In this document: positions 15,594-24,256 of the stretch, piece by piece
How the letters are laid out: each line of letters opens with the position of its first letter
Numbering within the stretch: the stretch's first letter is position 1
Assembly (NCBI RefSeq): GCF_021021555.1
Contig: NZ_JAINWA010000003.1
Coordinates: forward strand, 1,426,001 to 1,490,000
DNA: 64,000 nt
Source of the DNA: Teretinema zuelzerae
GTDB lineage: Bacteria; Spirochaetota; Spirochaetia; Treponematales; Treponemataceae
Reading direction: 5' to 3'
Translations under genes and position numbers: made by a program
The notes under the pieces: generated by a model
Database searches by the model: none
The model's input: the letters and a program-made list of their open reading frames with translations, nothing else
Told to the model about the DNA's origin: nothing

Positions 15594-16855
15594 TGAACCG
15601 AACCGTATTCGCCGTCGACATCGGGACGTCTTCGCTCAAAGCGGCTCTGATAGACAGCTTCGGCGAAGTTCTCGCGGCGGCGCGCGTACGCTTTCCGCGT
15701 GCGCAGCGAACCGGCGAGCACTGGGAAAACGCCCTTTCTTCCGCATGGGCGGCCGTTCATTCCCAGCTCGGCGATTTCACACCGAACGCCGTTTCCGTAT
15801 CCGGCAACGGACCGACCCTCGCGAGCGTTTCGCAGGACGGACGCGCGTCGGCGGTTTTGTTATGGAACGATCCCGTTTCCCCGATTCCCGCAGAATCCGG
15901 CGCCGGAAAAACTCCCTCGCTGTTCATACCCCGCATTCAAGCCTTCCAATCGCTGTATCCCCGGGAATTTTCAGAGGCGTCGAGCCTTCTTTCCGGCCCC
16001 GAATACATCGTCTGGAGGCTGACCGGCAGCCCGGTTACGATTCTCCCGGATCCGCGCTATGAAAAAGCATACTGGACCGCCGGGGATCTAAGCGCTACAG
16101 GATTGTCCGGCGTTCCGCTCGCGCCCTTCCTGCTGGCGGGACAGAGATTCGGACTCACGAACGGAACAGCGGGAATACCGGCTGGCATTCCCGTGACCGG
16201 CTGCGGACCGGACTTTACCGCGGCCCTTCTGGGAACCGGAACCATCGAACCCGGAACGGCCTGCGACCGGGCGGGAACCAGCGAAGGCCTTAATCTGTGC
16301 CTCGGCGAACCGATTTCAGCCGAAGCGGTGAGAACGCTGCCGGGCGCGGTTCCCGGAGTTTGGAACGCATCGTACATTCTCAGCGAGACCGGAGCCATTT
16401 TTCACACCTGGAGGCGGGACAACGGACTCGCCGCAATGCAGTACCCCGAACTCATGAAACAGATCGAGCAAAGCCCGATAGTTCCGGAGCATCAGGGAAT
16501 CCTTCATCCCGGGAGAAAGGTAGTCGAGGAAATCGGATTCGCCGTGCGCCGGGGGATCGAGACGCTGAACGCTATCGCCGGGAAAGACCTGGTATGGCGG
16601 CTTTCGGGCGGACAAGCGCGAAACGAGATCTGGAACCGGATGAAGGCCGACATTACCGGCGCCCGATTCGCCCTCACGCGCACGCCGGACGGAGAGCTCA
16701 TGGGCGACGCGATCGCCGGCTTCGCCATGCTCGGAGAGTACGCTTCGATGGAAGAAGCCGCGCGCGCGATGGTGCGGATAGACAAAATATACGAACCCGA
16801 TCCTGAAAACCACCTGCTTTATACGGAGAAGTACCGCACGCATGCGCATTTATAA
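15593..16855 (+). CDS. FGGY-family carbohydrate kinase (xylulokinase-like)
   Basis: ATP-dependent sugar kinase, 420 residues, shorter than the 480-510 typical of xylulokinase. The N-terminal phosphate-binding loop VDIGTSSLKAAL (residues 8-19), the GNGPTLAS segment, the central GCGPDFTAALLGTG and the late LSGGQARNEIWNRMKAD follow the FGGY order. The start codon shares a base with the preceding stop (TAATGA), implying coupled translation. Substrate is unknown; xylulose or another pentulose is a reasonable guess given prs upstream and the xylose-type importer convergent downstream. Confidence 0.78.
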   Translation: MNRTVFAVDIGTSSLKAALIDSFGEVLAAARVRFPRAQRTGEHWENALSSAWAAVHSQLGDFTPNAVSVSGNGPTLASVSQDGRASAVLLWNDPVSPIPAESGAGKTPSLFIPRIQAFQSLYPREFSEASSLLSGPEYIVWRLTGSPVTILPDPRYEKAYWTAGDLSATGLSGVPLAPFLLAGQRFGLTNGTAGIPAGIPVTGCGPDFTAALLGTGTIEPGTACDRAGTSEGLNLCLGEPISAEAVRTLPGAVPGVWNASYILSETGAIFHTWRRDNGLAAMQYPELMKQIEQSPIVPEHQGILHPGRKVVEEIGFAVRRGIETLNAIAGKDLVWRLSGGQARNEIWNRMKADITGARFALTRTPDGELMGDAIAGFAMLGEYASMEEAARAMVRIDKIYEPDPENHLLYTEKYRTHAHL

Positions 16856-17498
16856 AATTCCCGAACAGATCTCCTGCATCATTTTCGATATCGATTCCAC
16901 GTTGTACACCCACGGAGAATACGCCCGCGAACAGGTCGATATACAGATCCGCCGCTTCGCTGATCTGCGGGGAATGTCTGCCGAGGAGGGCCGTACGCTG
17001 GTAGCGGACTTCCGCGCCGAATACGAGAGGACGAACGGTAAAAAAATCAGCCTCGGCAACGCGCTCACTCACTTCGGCATCCCAATAGAGGAGAGCATCC
17101 GATGGAGGGAAGAGCTCATCGATCCGGGCCTTTTTCTGGTCCGCGACCTCAGGCTCCGGCGGACGCTGGAACAGCTCGGCGGCTCGTGCTACCTTGCCGC
17201 GGTGACCAACAATCCCGTAAAGCCGGCCCGGGCCACGCTCGAAGCCCTGCAGGTGCAAGACCTCTTTAAAACGCTCATCGGACTGGACACGACGAAGGTG
17301 TCGAAACCGCATGCGAAGCCCTTTCTCATGGCCGCCGAGGCCGCCGGCGCCGAGCCTGAACGCTGTTTATCAGTCGGAGACCGGTACGATATCGACATCG
17401 CCCTTCCGCTCGAGCTGGGGATGGGCGGAATCCTGGTGGACGGAGTCGAGGACGTGTACGGCATCCCCGATCTGCTGCCGCGGCGGGAAAGCCGATAA
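16842..17498 (+). CDS. HAD-superfamily sugar-phosphate hydrolase
   Basis: A 218-residue cytosolic phosphatase with all four HAD motifs: FDIDSTLY (nucleophile Asp16, Asp18), VTNNP, a lysine in the KVSKPHAKPF stretch, and SVGDRYDIDI with the metal-binding acids. A helical cap lies between motifs I and II, as in the phosphoglycolate-phosphatase/pyrimidine-nucleotidase group. It overlaps the kinase gene by 14 bases and is last in the operon. Substrate not identifiable; a sugar phosphate or nucleotide fits the context. Confidence 0.8.
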   Translation: MRIYKIPEQISCIIFDIDSTLYTHGEYAREQVDIQIRRFADLRGMSAEEGRTLVADFRAEYERTNGKKISLGNALTHFGIPIEESIRWREELIDPGLFLVRDLRLRRTLEQLGGSCYLAAVTNNPVKPARATLEALQVQDLFKTLIGLDTTKVSKPHAKPFLMAAEAAGAEPERCLSVGDRYDIDIALPLELGMGGILVDGVEDVYGIPDLLPRRESR

Positions 17499-17537
17499 AA
17501 AAAGCCGAAGCCCGATGAACCGGACTTCGGCTTTTTT
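17498..17537. terminator. Bidirectional terminator between HAD and permease genes
   Basis: GCCGAAG (17504-17510) pairs with CTTCGGC (17525-17531), with A-run before and T-run after. It serves the rightward prs operon and the leftward sugar ABC operon, which converge here. Confidence 0.85.
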
Positions 17538-17549
17538 GCATGCCGTTAT

Positions 17550-18707
17550 TTAGATTTTCACCCTGCGCGACTGCACGTCGAAGAGAACCGCCGCGACGAG
17601 GACCAGGCCGCGGACGATGTACTGATACGAAATGCCGACGCCGAGCAGGTTCATGCCGTTCGACAGCGACGACATGACGATGGCTCCGATGATCGTACCG
17701 GTTACCTTGCCGACGCCGCCTGAGGCGGAAACGCCGCCAACGTAAGCCGACGCGATCGCGTCGAGCTCGAAGCCGACGCCCGCGGTGGTCGTCGCGGACT
17801 GAAGCCTCGCGGTGTAGAGAATGCCGGCGAGGGCCGACAGAGTGCTCATCGAAGCAAACACGAAGAAGGTAACCGCGTTCACCTTGATTCCGCTCAGCTC
17901 GGCCGCCTCGGAGTTGCCGCCGACCGCATACACATGCCGGCCGAGAACGGTGTTGTTCATGAAGAAGTGATAGATAGCCACGACCACGATGACGATGACG
18001 ACGGTCCAGGAGATTCCGTTGTACTGGGCGAGCTGCCAGCAGAAATACAGAATCAGCGCGGAGATGAACACCAGTTTTCCGATGAACATGTCCATGGTCT
18101 GGATTTCGAAATTGTACTTTTTCTTCTGGCTGCGGTTCCTGAATTCCCCGACGACGAAGAGCGCGATAGCGGCGACACCGATTGCCAGCGTAAGCAGATG
18201 CAGGTTTTCTCCCTTGAACGGATCCGGGATGAAGCCGTTGCCGAGCGCGTTGAAGAACTTGCTGTTAACGATGATCGTTCCGCTTCCTTCGGTGATGCGC
18301 AGAAGCGCTCCGCGGAAGATGAACATGCTTGCCAGGGACGCGACGAACGAAGGAACGCCCATCGAAGCGACCAGCCATCCGTGATACATGCCGATGAGGC
18401 AGCCTACCGCGACCGTTATCAACAGAACCAGCGGCATCGGCGCGCCTACGCGCATCAGCATCGCGGCGATCGCGCCAAGGAATCCCGCCACGAATCCGAC
18501 CGAAAGGTCGATATGCTTGATGATCAGGACCAGCGTCATTCCGACGGCGAGAACCGCGACATAGCCGGTTTGATCGAACAGATTGCTGAGATTGCGGGGG
18601 GACATGAAAATGCCGCCCGAAAGAATGGTGAACAACACCATGATGACCATGAGCGCGATATACATACCGTAGTCGCGCGCGTTTTGCTTCAGCTCCCGAA
18701 TATTCAT
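17550..18707 (-). CDS. Sugar ABC transporter permease (XylH/GguB/MmsB-like)
   Basis: A 385-residue inner-membrane permease of the monosaccharide (RbsC/XylH) family with about ten hydrophobic segments. Typical elements are the MSPRNLSNLFDQTGYVAVLA start, the LVLIIKHIDLSVGFVAG helix and the conserved GGVSASGGVGKVTGTIIGA loop near the C-terminus. It is last in the binding protein-ATPase-permease operon, with a 15-base gap after the ATPase gene. The length and order match xylose or multiple-sugar importers, consistent with the XylF-like binding protein. Confidence 0.88.
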   Translation of the reverse strand: MNIRELKQNARDYGMYIALMVIMVLFTILSGGIFMSPRNLSNLFDQTGYVAVLAVGMTLVLIIKHIDLSVGFVAGFLGAIAAMLMRVGAPMPLVLLITVAVGCLIGMYHGWLVASMGVPSFVASLASMFIFRGALLRITEGSGTIIVNSKFFNALGNGFIPDPFKGENLHLLTLAIGVAAIALFVVGEFRNRSQKKKYNFEIQTMDMFIGKLVFISALILYFCWQLAQYNGISWTVVIVIVVVAIYHFFMNNTVLGRHVYAVGGNSEAAELSGIKVNAVTFFVFASMSTLSALAGILYTARLQSATTTAGVGFELDAIASAYVGGVSASGGVGKVTGTIIGAIVMSSLSNGMNLLGVGISYQYIVRGLVLVAAVLFDVQSRRVKI

Positions 18708-18722
18708 ATTGTCCTCCTCTCC

Positions 18723-20237
18723 TTACACCGTTGCCATCTTCATGATTTTTTCCTGCGTGGCTTCCTCGCCGGACACTTCTCCGGTTATCTTGCCTTCGCA
18801 CACTACGTATATCCGGTCGCTCATTCCGAGAATCTCCGGAAGTTCGGAAGAGATCATGATGATGCTCAGGCCTTCCTCCACCAAGCGGTTCATGATGGTG
18901 TAGATCTCGTACTTCGCGCCGACGTCGATGCCGCGCGTCGGTTCGTCGAGTATCAGAATGTCCGGATCCACCAGCAGCCACTTCCCGAGAGAGACCTTCT
19001 GCTGGTTTCCTCCGGAAAGCTTGCGGACCTTCGATTCGATCGACGGAGTCTTGATCTTCAGGTTCTTGCGGTATTCCTCGGCGACGCGGATCTCTTCGTT
19101 TTTATTGATGACGAAGCGAGACACGAGCTCCTTGAGGCTCGCGATGGAGAGGTTCTGCTTCACGTCCTGATCGAGAATCAATCCGTCTTTTTTGCGGTCT
19201 TCGGACACGTAGGCGATTCCGGCCTTGATCGCATCCAGCGGATGCTTGATCTCGGTCTTCTTTCCGTCTACGAAGAGCTCTCCTGAAACCTTGTAGTGCT
19301 TCGGGTTTCCGAACACGCTCAGCGCGAATTCGGTCCGTCCGGCTCCCATCAGGCCCGCTATTCCGAGAATCTCTCCCTTTCGCACGTTGATGTTCATATC
19401 GGTGAGAATCTGGCGGCTTACCGAGTAATCGTAGGCGGTCCAGTTCTTTACTTCGAAGCGGACATCGCCGATCGCTTTGTTCTGCCGCTTGGGATAGATG
19501 TTTTCGATTTCGCGGCCGACCATGTTTTTGATGATGAGCTCTTCGCTCAGTTCGGCGCGGCCGAAGGTGTTCACCGTCTTTCCGTCGCGGAGGACGGTGA
19601 CTGTGTCGGCGATCTTCATCACTTCCTTCAGCTTATGGGAAATCATGATGCAGGTGACTCCCTGCTTTTTCAGCTCGAGAATCAGGTTCAGCAGGTTGTC
19701 GCTGTCGTCTTCGTTCAGGGCGGCAGTCGGCTCGTCGAGGATGAGCAGGCGGACATCCTTGCTCAGAGCCTTGGCGATTTCTATCAGCTGCTGTTTTCCG
19801 ACGCCGAGGCTGCGGATCTTCGCGCTGGGGTCAACGTCGAGGCCGACCTTTTCCAGCTGGAGCTTCGCTTTTCTGATCGTCTCGTTCCAGTCGATGAGAC
19901 GTCCTTTCCGTTGTTCATTTCCGAGATATATATTCTCGTACACCGATAGATCGGGGACGAGGGCGAGTTCTTGATAAATGATCGCGAGGCCTGCGTGTTC
20001 GCTGTCGCGGATGGAATTATATTGTTGAACCTTACCGTCCAGAACGATGTCGCCGGAATACGTGCCGTGCGGATACACGCCGCTGAGAACCTTCATGAGC
20101 GTCGATTTTCCCGCTCCGTTCTCTCCGACCAGAAAGTGGATTTCCCCTTCTTCTACCTTAAAGGTGACGTCGTCAAGCGCCTTGACTCCCGGGAATTCCT
20201 TCGTAATATGAGACATTTCCAGAATGGTTTTACCCAT
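18723..20237 (-). CDS. Sugar ABC transporter ATP-binding protein (duplicated ABC domains)
   Basis: A 504-residue cytoplasmic ATPase with two fused ABC domains, typical of ribose/xylose-family importers. The first half has Walker A GENGAGKST (residues 38-46) and LILDEPTAAL; the second has the usual degenerate loop (GLMGAGRTE), a good LSGGNQQK signature and LILDEPTRGID. The start is taken at 20237 because GGAGG lies right before it; an in-frame start ten codons earlier would place the ribosome site inside the gene. A U-tailed stem-loop separates it from the binding-protein gene. Confidence 0.9.
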   Translation of the reverse strand: MGKTILEMSHITKEFPGVKALDDVTFKVEEGEIHFLVGENGAGKSTLMKVLSGVYPHGTYSGDIVLDGKVQQYNSIRDSEHAGLAIIYQELALVPDLSVYENIYLGNEQRKGRLIDWNETIRKAKLQLEKVGLDVDPSAKIRSLGVGKQQLIEIAKALSKDVRLLILDEPTAALNEDDSDNLLNLILELKKQGVTCIMISHKLKEVMKIADTVTVLRDGKTVNTFGRAELSEELIIKNMVGREIENIYPKRQNKAIGDVRFEVKNWTAYDYSVSRQILTDMNINVRKGEILGIAGLMGAGRTEFALSVFGNPKHYKVSGELFVDGKKTEIKHPLDAIKAGIAYVSEDRKKDGLILDQDVKQNLSIASLKELVSRFVINKNEEIRVAEEYRKNLKIKTPSIESKVRKLSGGNQQKVSLGKWLLVDPDILILDEPTRGIDVGAKYEIYTIMNRLVEEGLSIIMISSELPEILGMSDRIYVVCEGKITGEVSGEEATQEKIMKMATV

Positions 20238-20250
20238 CTTTTCCTCCAAA

Positions 20251-20310
20251 AAAAAGAAAACAGACAAGGGCCGGCTTTCACCTGGAGGAGAAGACGGCCG
20301 CTTGTCTGTT
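20251..20310 (-). terminator. Attenuator between binding-protein and ATPase genes
   Basis: Read leftward: AACAGACAAG pairs with CTTGTCTGTT (20301-20310 with 20259-20268), with an inner five-pair GC helix, followed by a U-rich tail interrupted by one C. It lies in the 87-base gap and should let most transcripts stop after the binding-protein gene, raising its dose over ATPase and permease. Confidence 0.7.
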
Positions 20311-20324
20311 AGAAACCTGGTTGG

Positions 20325-21431
20325 TTAGAGTCCGGTGAAATCGGAAGCGGGATAGTAGCCTGAATCGATCAGGGCAGCTTTCACGTTCTTCTGGTCGACG
20401 GTTACGACTTCGGTCTGCTTCGCGGCGACCTGCTTCTTGCCGTTGTCGTAGGAACCGGTGGTCACGGGAGTCTTTCCTGCGAGAACGTCGGTTGCCATTT
20501 TAACGGAGTCGCGGACGAGGGTGCGGACGTCCTTGAAAACGGTCATGGACTGCTTTCCGTCGATGATGTACTGGACGGAAGCTTTCTCGGCATCCTGTCC
20601 GGTTACGAAGAACTTGGAAACATCCTTGTCCTTGGCGAATTCGTCCGCGATGGCGCGGGCGGTTCCGTCGTTCGGAGCGAGGATGAAGCAAACGCCCTTG
20701 TCGGCGGCTGTCGCGCTGGTAAGGTTGTCGGCTGCTTTCTTTTTCGCTACGTCGAAGTTCCAGTCGGTGGTGACCTGTCCGATGATCTTGGCCATTTCAG
20801 CGCGGGTAAGATCTTTCTTTCCCTTGAGAGCGAGAGCTTCGGCGGAGTTCTTGATCACGAGGGTGCCGTCGGCGATCTTAGGCTGGAGAACTTCCCAAGC
20901 GCCCTGGAAGAACAGGAATGCGTTGTTGTCGGAAGCGGCGCCGGCATACAGGTACAGGGGATTGGAAGCCTTGCCTGCTCCGAGGTTGTTCAGAAGGTAC
21001 TGAGCCTGTGCGCGGCCTACGGATACGGAGTCGAAGGTGACATAGTAGTCTACCGCGGTTGTATCGGTGATGAGGCGGTCGTAGGAAATAACGGTTACGC
21101 CTTCTTTCTTGGCGGCTTCAGCGGCTGCGGCCGCGGCGGTTCCGTCCTGCGGGCAAATGATAAGAACCTTGATTCCCTTGGTGAGAAGGGTTTCTACGTT
21201 CTGCTTTTCCTTTCCGGAATCGCCCTGGCTGAACAGAAGCTCGACGTTCGCCTGGCCTTTGAGAGCTTCAAGGAAGCGGGCTTCGTCCTGAACCCAGCGG
21301 GGCTCGTCTTTTGTGGGAAGTACGATACCGACGTCTACCTTTGCCTTCTGCTGGCTACCGCCTGCGAACGCAACGGACGCAACCATCAGAAGCGCTGTCG
21401 CGGCGACGATGACTTTAGAAAATTTTTTCAT
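20325..21431 (-). CDS. Periplasmic xylose-type sugar-binding protein
   Basis: A 368-residue binding protein of the XylF/ChvE type (periplasmic-binding fold class I). Signal peptide at residues 1-23 ending AFAGG, no lipobox Cys. The mature start VDVGIVLPTKDEPRW, the VISYDRLI strand and the repeated FVTGQDAEKASVQYIIDG region match the family, and the predicted ligand-contacting residues (Trp, Arg, Asp, Asn-Asp) are at the usual places. A strong AAGGAGG precedes the ATG at 21431. It heads the transporter operon; the 210-base gap upstream (21432-21641) contains its presumed promoter, which I cannot place with confidence. Confidence 0.86.
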   Translation of the reverse strand: MKKFSKVIVAATALLMVASVAFAGGSQQKAKVDVGIVLPTKDEPRWVQDEARFLEALKGQANVELLFSQGDSGKEKQNVETLLTKGIKVLIICPQDGTAAAAAAEAAKKEGVTVISYDRLITDTTAVDYYVTFDSVSVGRAQAQYLLNNLGAGKASNPLYLYAGAASDNNAFLFFQGAWEVLQPKIADGTLVIKNSAEALALKGKKDLTRAEMAKIIGQVTTDWNFDVAKKKAADNLTSATAADKGVCFILAPNDGTARAIADEFAKDKDVSKFFVTGQDAEKASVQYIIDGKQSMTVFKDVRTLVRDSVKMATDVLAGKTPVTTGSYDNGKKQVAAKQTEVVTVDQKNVKAALIDSGYYPASDFTGL

Positions 21432-21641
21432 GAATTCCTCCTTACGAACTTTGGAAACTAGATTTCCCTGATAGAATCCTAACAGTCAAAGGGGGATTGA
21501 AACAAAGAAGCTTCTGGGGATTATTGCAAAGTGAAGAAGATTTTGGCAGGAAGGAAGATCAGAAGGGCCGAACGACCGGTAAAATATTGTGGTCAAAAAA
21601 ACACTGCTCCGAAAACGCCGTATATTCGATCCTGAAATGCG

Positions 21642-22694
21642 TTATTGATGCTCGGGAGGACGTTTGTTCGCAGGAATATTCCGGTAAATCTCGTTCGCGG
21701 AATGAAAACCCGATCGAATAATGATTTCGTCGATATTATCCCTGTTCACCTCGACCGGCTGAAACCACATAACGGGAACGTCCTGAACCCCGTCGAATAT
21801 GCTGTCTGAAGGGGCGGTAAAGGAACCGTCTGCAAGGGCGACTGCCTGCACGGCAGCCTCCCGGGCGAGCGCTGAAATCGGCTTATACACGGTAGCGAGC
21901 TGGGAGCCTTCTACCACGTACTGGCAGGCGGCGATATCGGCGTCCTGGCCGACTACCGGTATTTCTCCCGCGAGCCGCCATTCGGACAAGGCCCTGATCG
22001 CGCCGCCGGCAAGCCCGTCGTTTCCGCACACTATCGCGTCGATGGCCTTTCCCTGCTCGAGCAGGGCGGACACCTGTTCGAAGGCGAGGTCGTAGCTCCA
22101 GTTCTCTGCGTGAAAATCAAGCAGATGGAAGATTCCCGGATATTGCACGAATACGGACCGCAAGCCTTCCTGAACCAGCGTCACGTTATAGTCGGATTTC
22201 GGGCCGTAAATAAACACGTAATTCCCGGCGGGAGCTTCCCGGATGATCGCCGACGCCATGATACGGCCGACTTCCATGCTGTTGACGCTGATATAGAGGT
22301 CAACTCCTGCGTTGCGTATCAGCCGGTCGTAGGAAATCACCTTGATGCCCCGCGAGCGGGCTTTTTGAACAGATTCGGCGAGCATTTCCGCGTTCTGGGG
22401 GATTATCACCAGCACGTCGACGCCCTTGTCGATGAGATACTTAACCTGAGCGACCTGAGCCGAGGGATTATTCGCCGCGTTCTGGAATATGACGTCGGCT
22501 CCGAGCGAGGACGCGGTGGACACAAAGACGTCCCGGTCGCGGATCCAGCGCTCCACGATCAGCGAGTCGAGGGAAAAGCCGATGGTCACCCGTTTCGGTT
22601 CCTGCGGGATTCCGGCGGGCTCGGGAGCCTTGCGCTCGGAGCAGCCGGAGAAAAAAAGAACGGCGGCGCACAGCGCGGAGCAGGCGTGCTTCAC
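21642..22694 (-). CDS. XylF-like sugar-binding lipoprotein (sensor partner)
   Basis: A 350-residue lipoprotein with lipobox FFSGC (Cys18) and a class-I periplasmic-binding fold clearly related to the transporter binding protein downstream: both share VISYDRLI, the VGQDAD strand and the repeated hinge segments. Its start overlaps the stop of the AraC-type response regulator gene by four bases, so it belongs to the sensory operon rather than the transporter. Such lipoproteins often present sugar to a membrane kinase. The role as sensor partner is inference; it could also be a second uptake binding protein. Confidence 0.78.
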   Translation of the reverse strand: MKHACSALCAAVLFFSGCSERKAPEPAGIPQEPKRVTIGFSLDSLIVERWIRDRDVFVSTASSLGADVIFQNAANNPSAQVAQVKYLIDKGVDVLVIIPQNAEMLAESVQKARSRGIKVISYDRLIRNAGVDLYISVNSMEVGRIMASAIIREAPAGNYVFIYGPKSDYNVTLVQEGLRSVFVQYPGIFHLLDFHAENWSYDLAFEQVSALLEQGKAIDAIVCGNDGLAGGAIRALSEWRLAGEIPVVGQDADIAACQYVVEGSQLATVYKPISALAREAAVQAVALADGSFTAPSDSIFDGVQDVPVMWFQPVEVNRDNIDEIIIRSGFHSANEIYRNIPANKRPPEHQ

Positions 22695-24256
22695 AGCGTT
22701 TCCCTGTATTCCGTCGGGGTGAGCCCCACGATTTTCTTGAAAAGCTTGCTGAAATAATTCGGATCCGCGTAGCCTGAATCGGCGCTGATTTCCTTAATGC
22801 TCCTGGAATGGTCGCGCAGCAGATCCTTCGCCTTCTGAACCCTTGCCATCGTGACGTATTCGATGAAGTTCTCCCCGGTTTCCTCTTTAAAAAGCTTGCT
22901 GAAATAAAACGGACTGATCTCGACCCGGCGAGAAATCTCCTCCAGGGAGATGTCGCGGGACAGATTATCGTTGATGATGGTGCAGGCCTTGATGATGATG
23001 GGGCTCATCCTGCTCTGCTTGTGTTCTATTATCACGCCGATGCATTCGTCTATCGAGGACAGTACCAGTTTTTCAAGGGCGAACACGTCCTCGATCGATT
23101 CAATCTGCTTCCAGGAATCCTTCCATACGGAAAATCCGCCGAACCGGCTCTGAACCTGCCTCGTTTGATGGCGGACAAGAGAAAGAAGCTCGAACAGCTT
23201 TCCTTTTTCTACCGACATATCGCCGGGAAACTGCTGATGGAGCCAGGAACAGATGGAAGCGAATAAACTGTGTACGCTCTGGAGGTCTCCGGCCAGCGCG
23301 CGGTCCAGGAGCTTCTTTTCCGCGTCCGCCGGATAGCCGCCGCCGCTCTGCTGGGCGGCGCAATCCATGCTGTACACGACGGCGTTCGGATCGTCGGTGC
23401 TGATAAGAGCCTTCAGAGATTCGTTGTAGGCCGAAAGGGAGCGGGCAAGGGACGGTTCGACCGGGCCGACTCCGATTTTCACCTTATGGCCGAGCCGTGT
23501 GGTGATGCGCGAATGCAGGGTTCGGACGAAGGAGCGAATTTCGACCTGGGCTTCCTGTTCGGAAAGGCTCCTGTCTACGGTGACGAACACCACGATGCGG
23601 TTTCTCATAAGCGGACCGATGATGCAGGAGGCGGCCGAGGAGATGATATCCCTCAGCGTAAGATAGGTCTGGGAACGCGCTCCGTCCTGCAGGTCCGCGA
23701 CCTCGAAGGTCAGGAAGTAATACAGGGGATCCTTGATGTTGAAAAAATCGAGGTAGGACTCGATGTCGCCCGTCTTGTCCGAGGGGAAAATAAGGGAATA
23801 GATGAAATCGCTTTCCACGATGTTGACGACGGAGTCCAGCTTTTCCCTGATCTGAATTTCCGAGAGCTGCTTTCTGCGCTGAATATCAACCTGCGAAAGG
23901 GCGTTCCTCATAGTCTCGGCGATGCGACCGCGGTTCACCGGCTTGGAAAGATACTCGTACACGCCGAGGTTCACCGCCTGCTGGGCGTATTCGAAGCGGT
24001 CGAAGGCGGTAAGGACGATGATCAGCATCGCGGGGCTGAAGCTTTTAATGCTCTTGATAGCCTCGATGCCGTTCAATCCCGGCATATTGATGTCCATGAA
24101 GGCGATGTCGATCTTGTTGTTCTGGCAAATCTCCACGGCGTCTCCCCCGGATCGCGCGCTGAAAAATTCCAGCTGGCCGGGGAAATTGCGCTCTAAGATG
24201 AAGCCGAGTGAATCAATGACTATCTGTTCATCGTCCGCAAGCAGAACTCTATACAT
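22691..24256 (-). CDS. AraC-family two-component response regulator
   Basis: A 521-residue regulator. The receiver domain (1-125) has the acidic pair in LLADDEQ, phospho-acceptor Asp55 in FMDINMPG and Lys106 in YLSKPVN. A long linker of about 280 residues follows, then two AraC-type helix-turn-helix motifs at the C-terminus (SPFYFSKLFKEETGENF and YFSKLFKKIVGLTP). It overlaps the kinase gene by eight bases and the lipoprotein gene by four. Typical of YesN/LytS sugar-sensing pairs that activate neighbouring sugar ABC operons, so the transporter at 17550-21431 is the likely target. Confidence 0.9.
   Translation of the reverse strand: MYRVLLADDEQIVIDSLGFILERNFPGQLEFFSARSGGDAVEICQNNKIDIAFMDINMPGLNGIEAIKSIKSFSPAMLIIVLTAFDRFEYAQQAVNLGVYEYLSKPVNRGRIAETMRNALSQVDIQRRKQLSEIQIREKLDSVVNIVESDFIYSLIFPSDKTGDIESYLDFFNIKDPLYYFLTFEVADLQDGARSQTYLTLRDIISSAASCIIGPLMRNRIVVFVTVDRSLSEQEAQVEIRSFVRTLHSRITTRLGHKVKIGVGPVEPSLARSLSAYNESLKALISTDDPNAVVYSMDCAAQQSGGGYPADAEKKLLDRALAGDLQSVHSLFASICSWLHQQFPGDMSVEKGKLFELLSLVRHQTRQVQSRFGGFSVWKDSWKQIESIEDVFALEKLVLSSIDECIGVIIEHKQSRMSPIIIKACTIINDNLSRDISLEEISRRVEISPFYFSKLFKEETGENFIEYVTMARVQKAKDLLRDHSRSIKEISADSGYADPNYFSKLFKKIVGLTPTEYRETL

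Noticed and set aside
17934-19286. 450-codon open frame opposite the sugar permease and ATPase genes
   Set aside because: His/Asp-rich antisense translation crossing two real genes.
21497-21721. Small rightward frame upstream of the xylose-type binding-protein gene
   Set aside because: No ribosome site or conserved motif, and it overlaps the end of the real lipoprotein gene.
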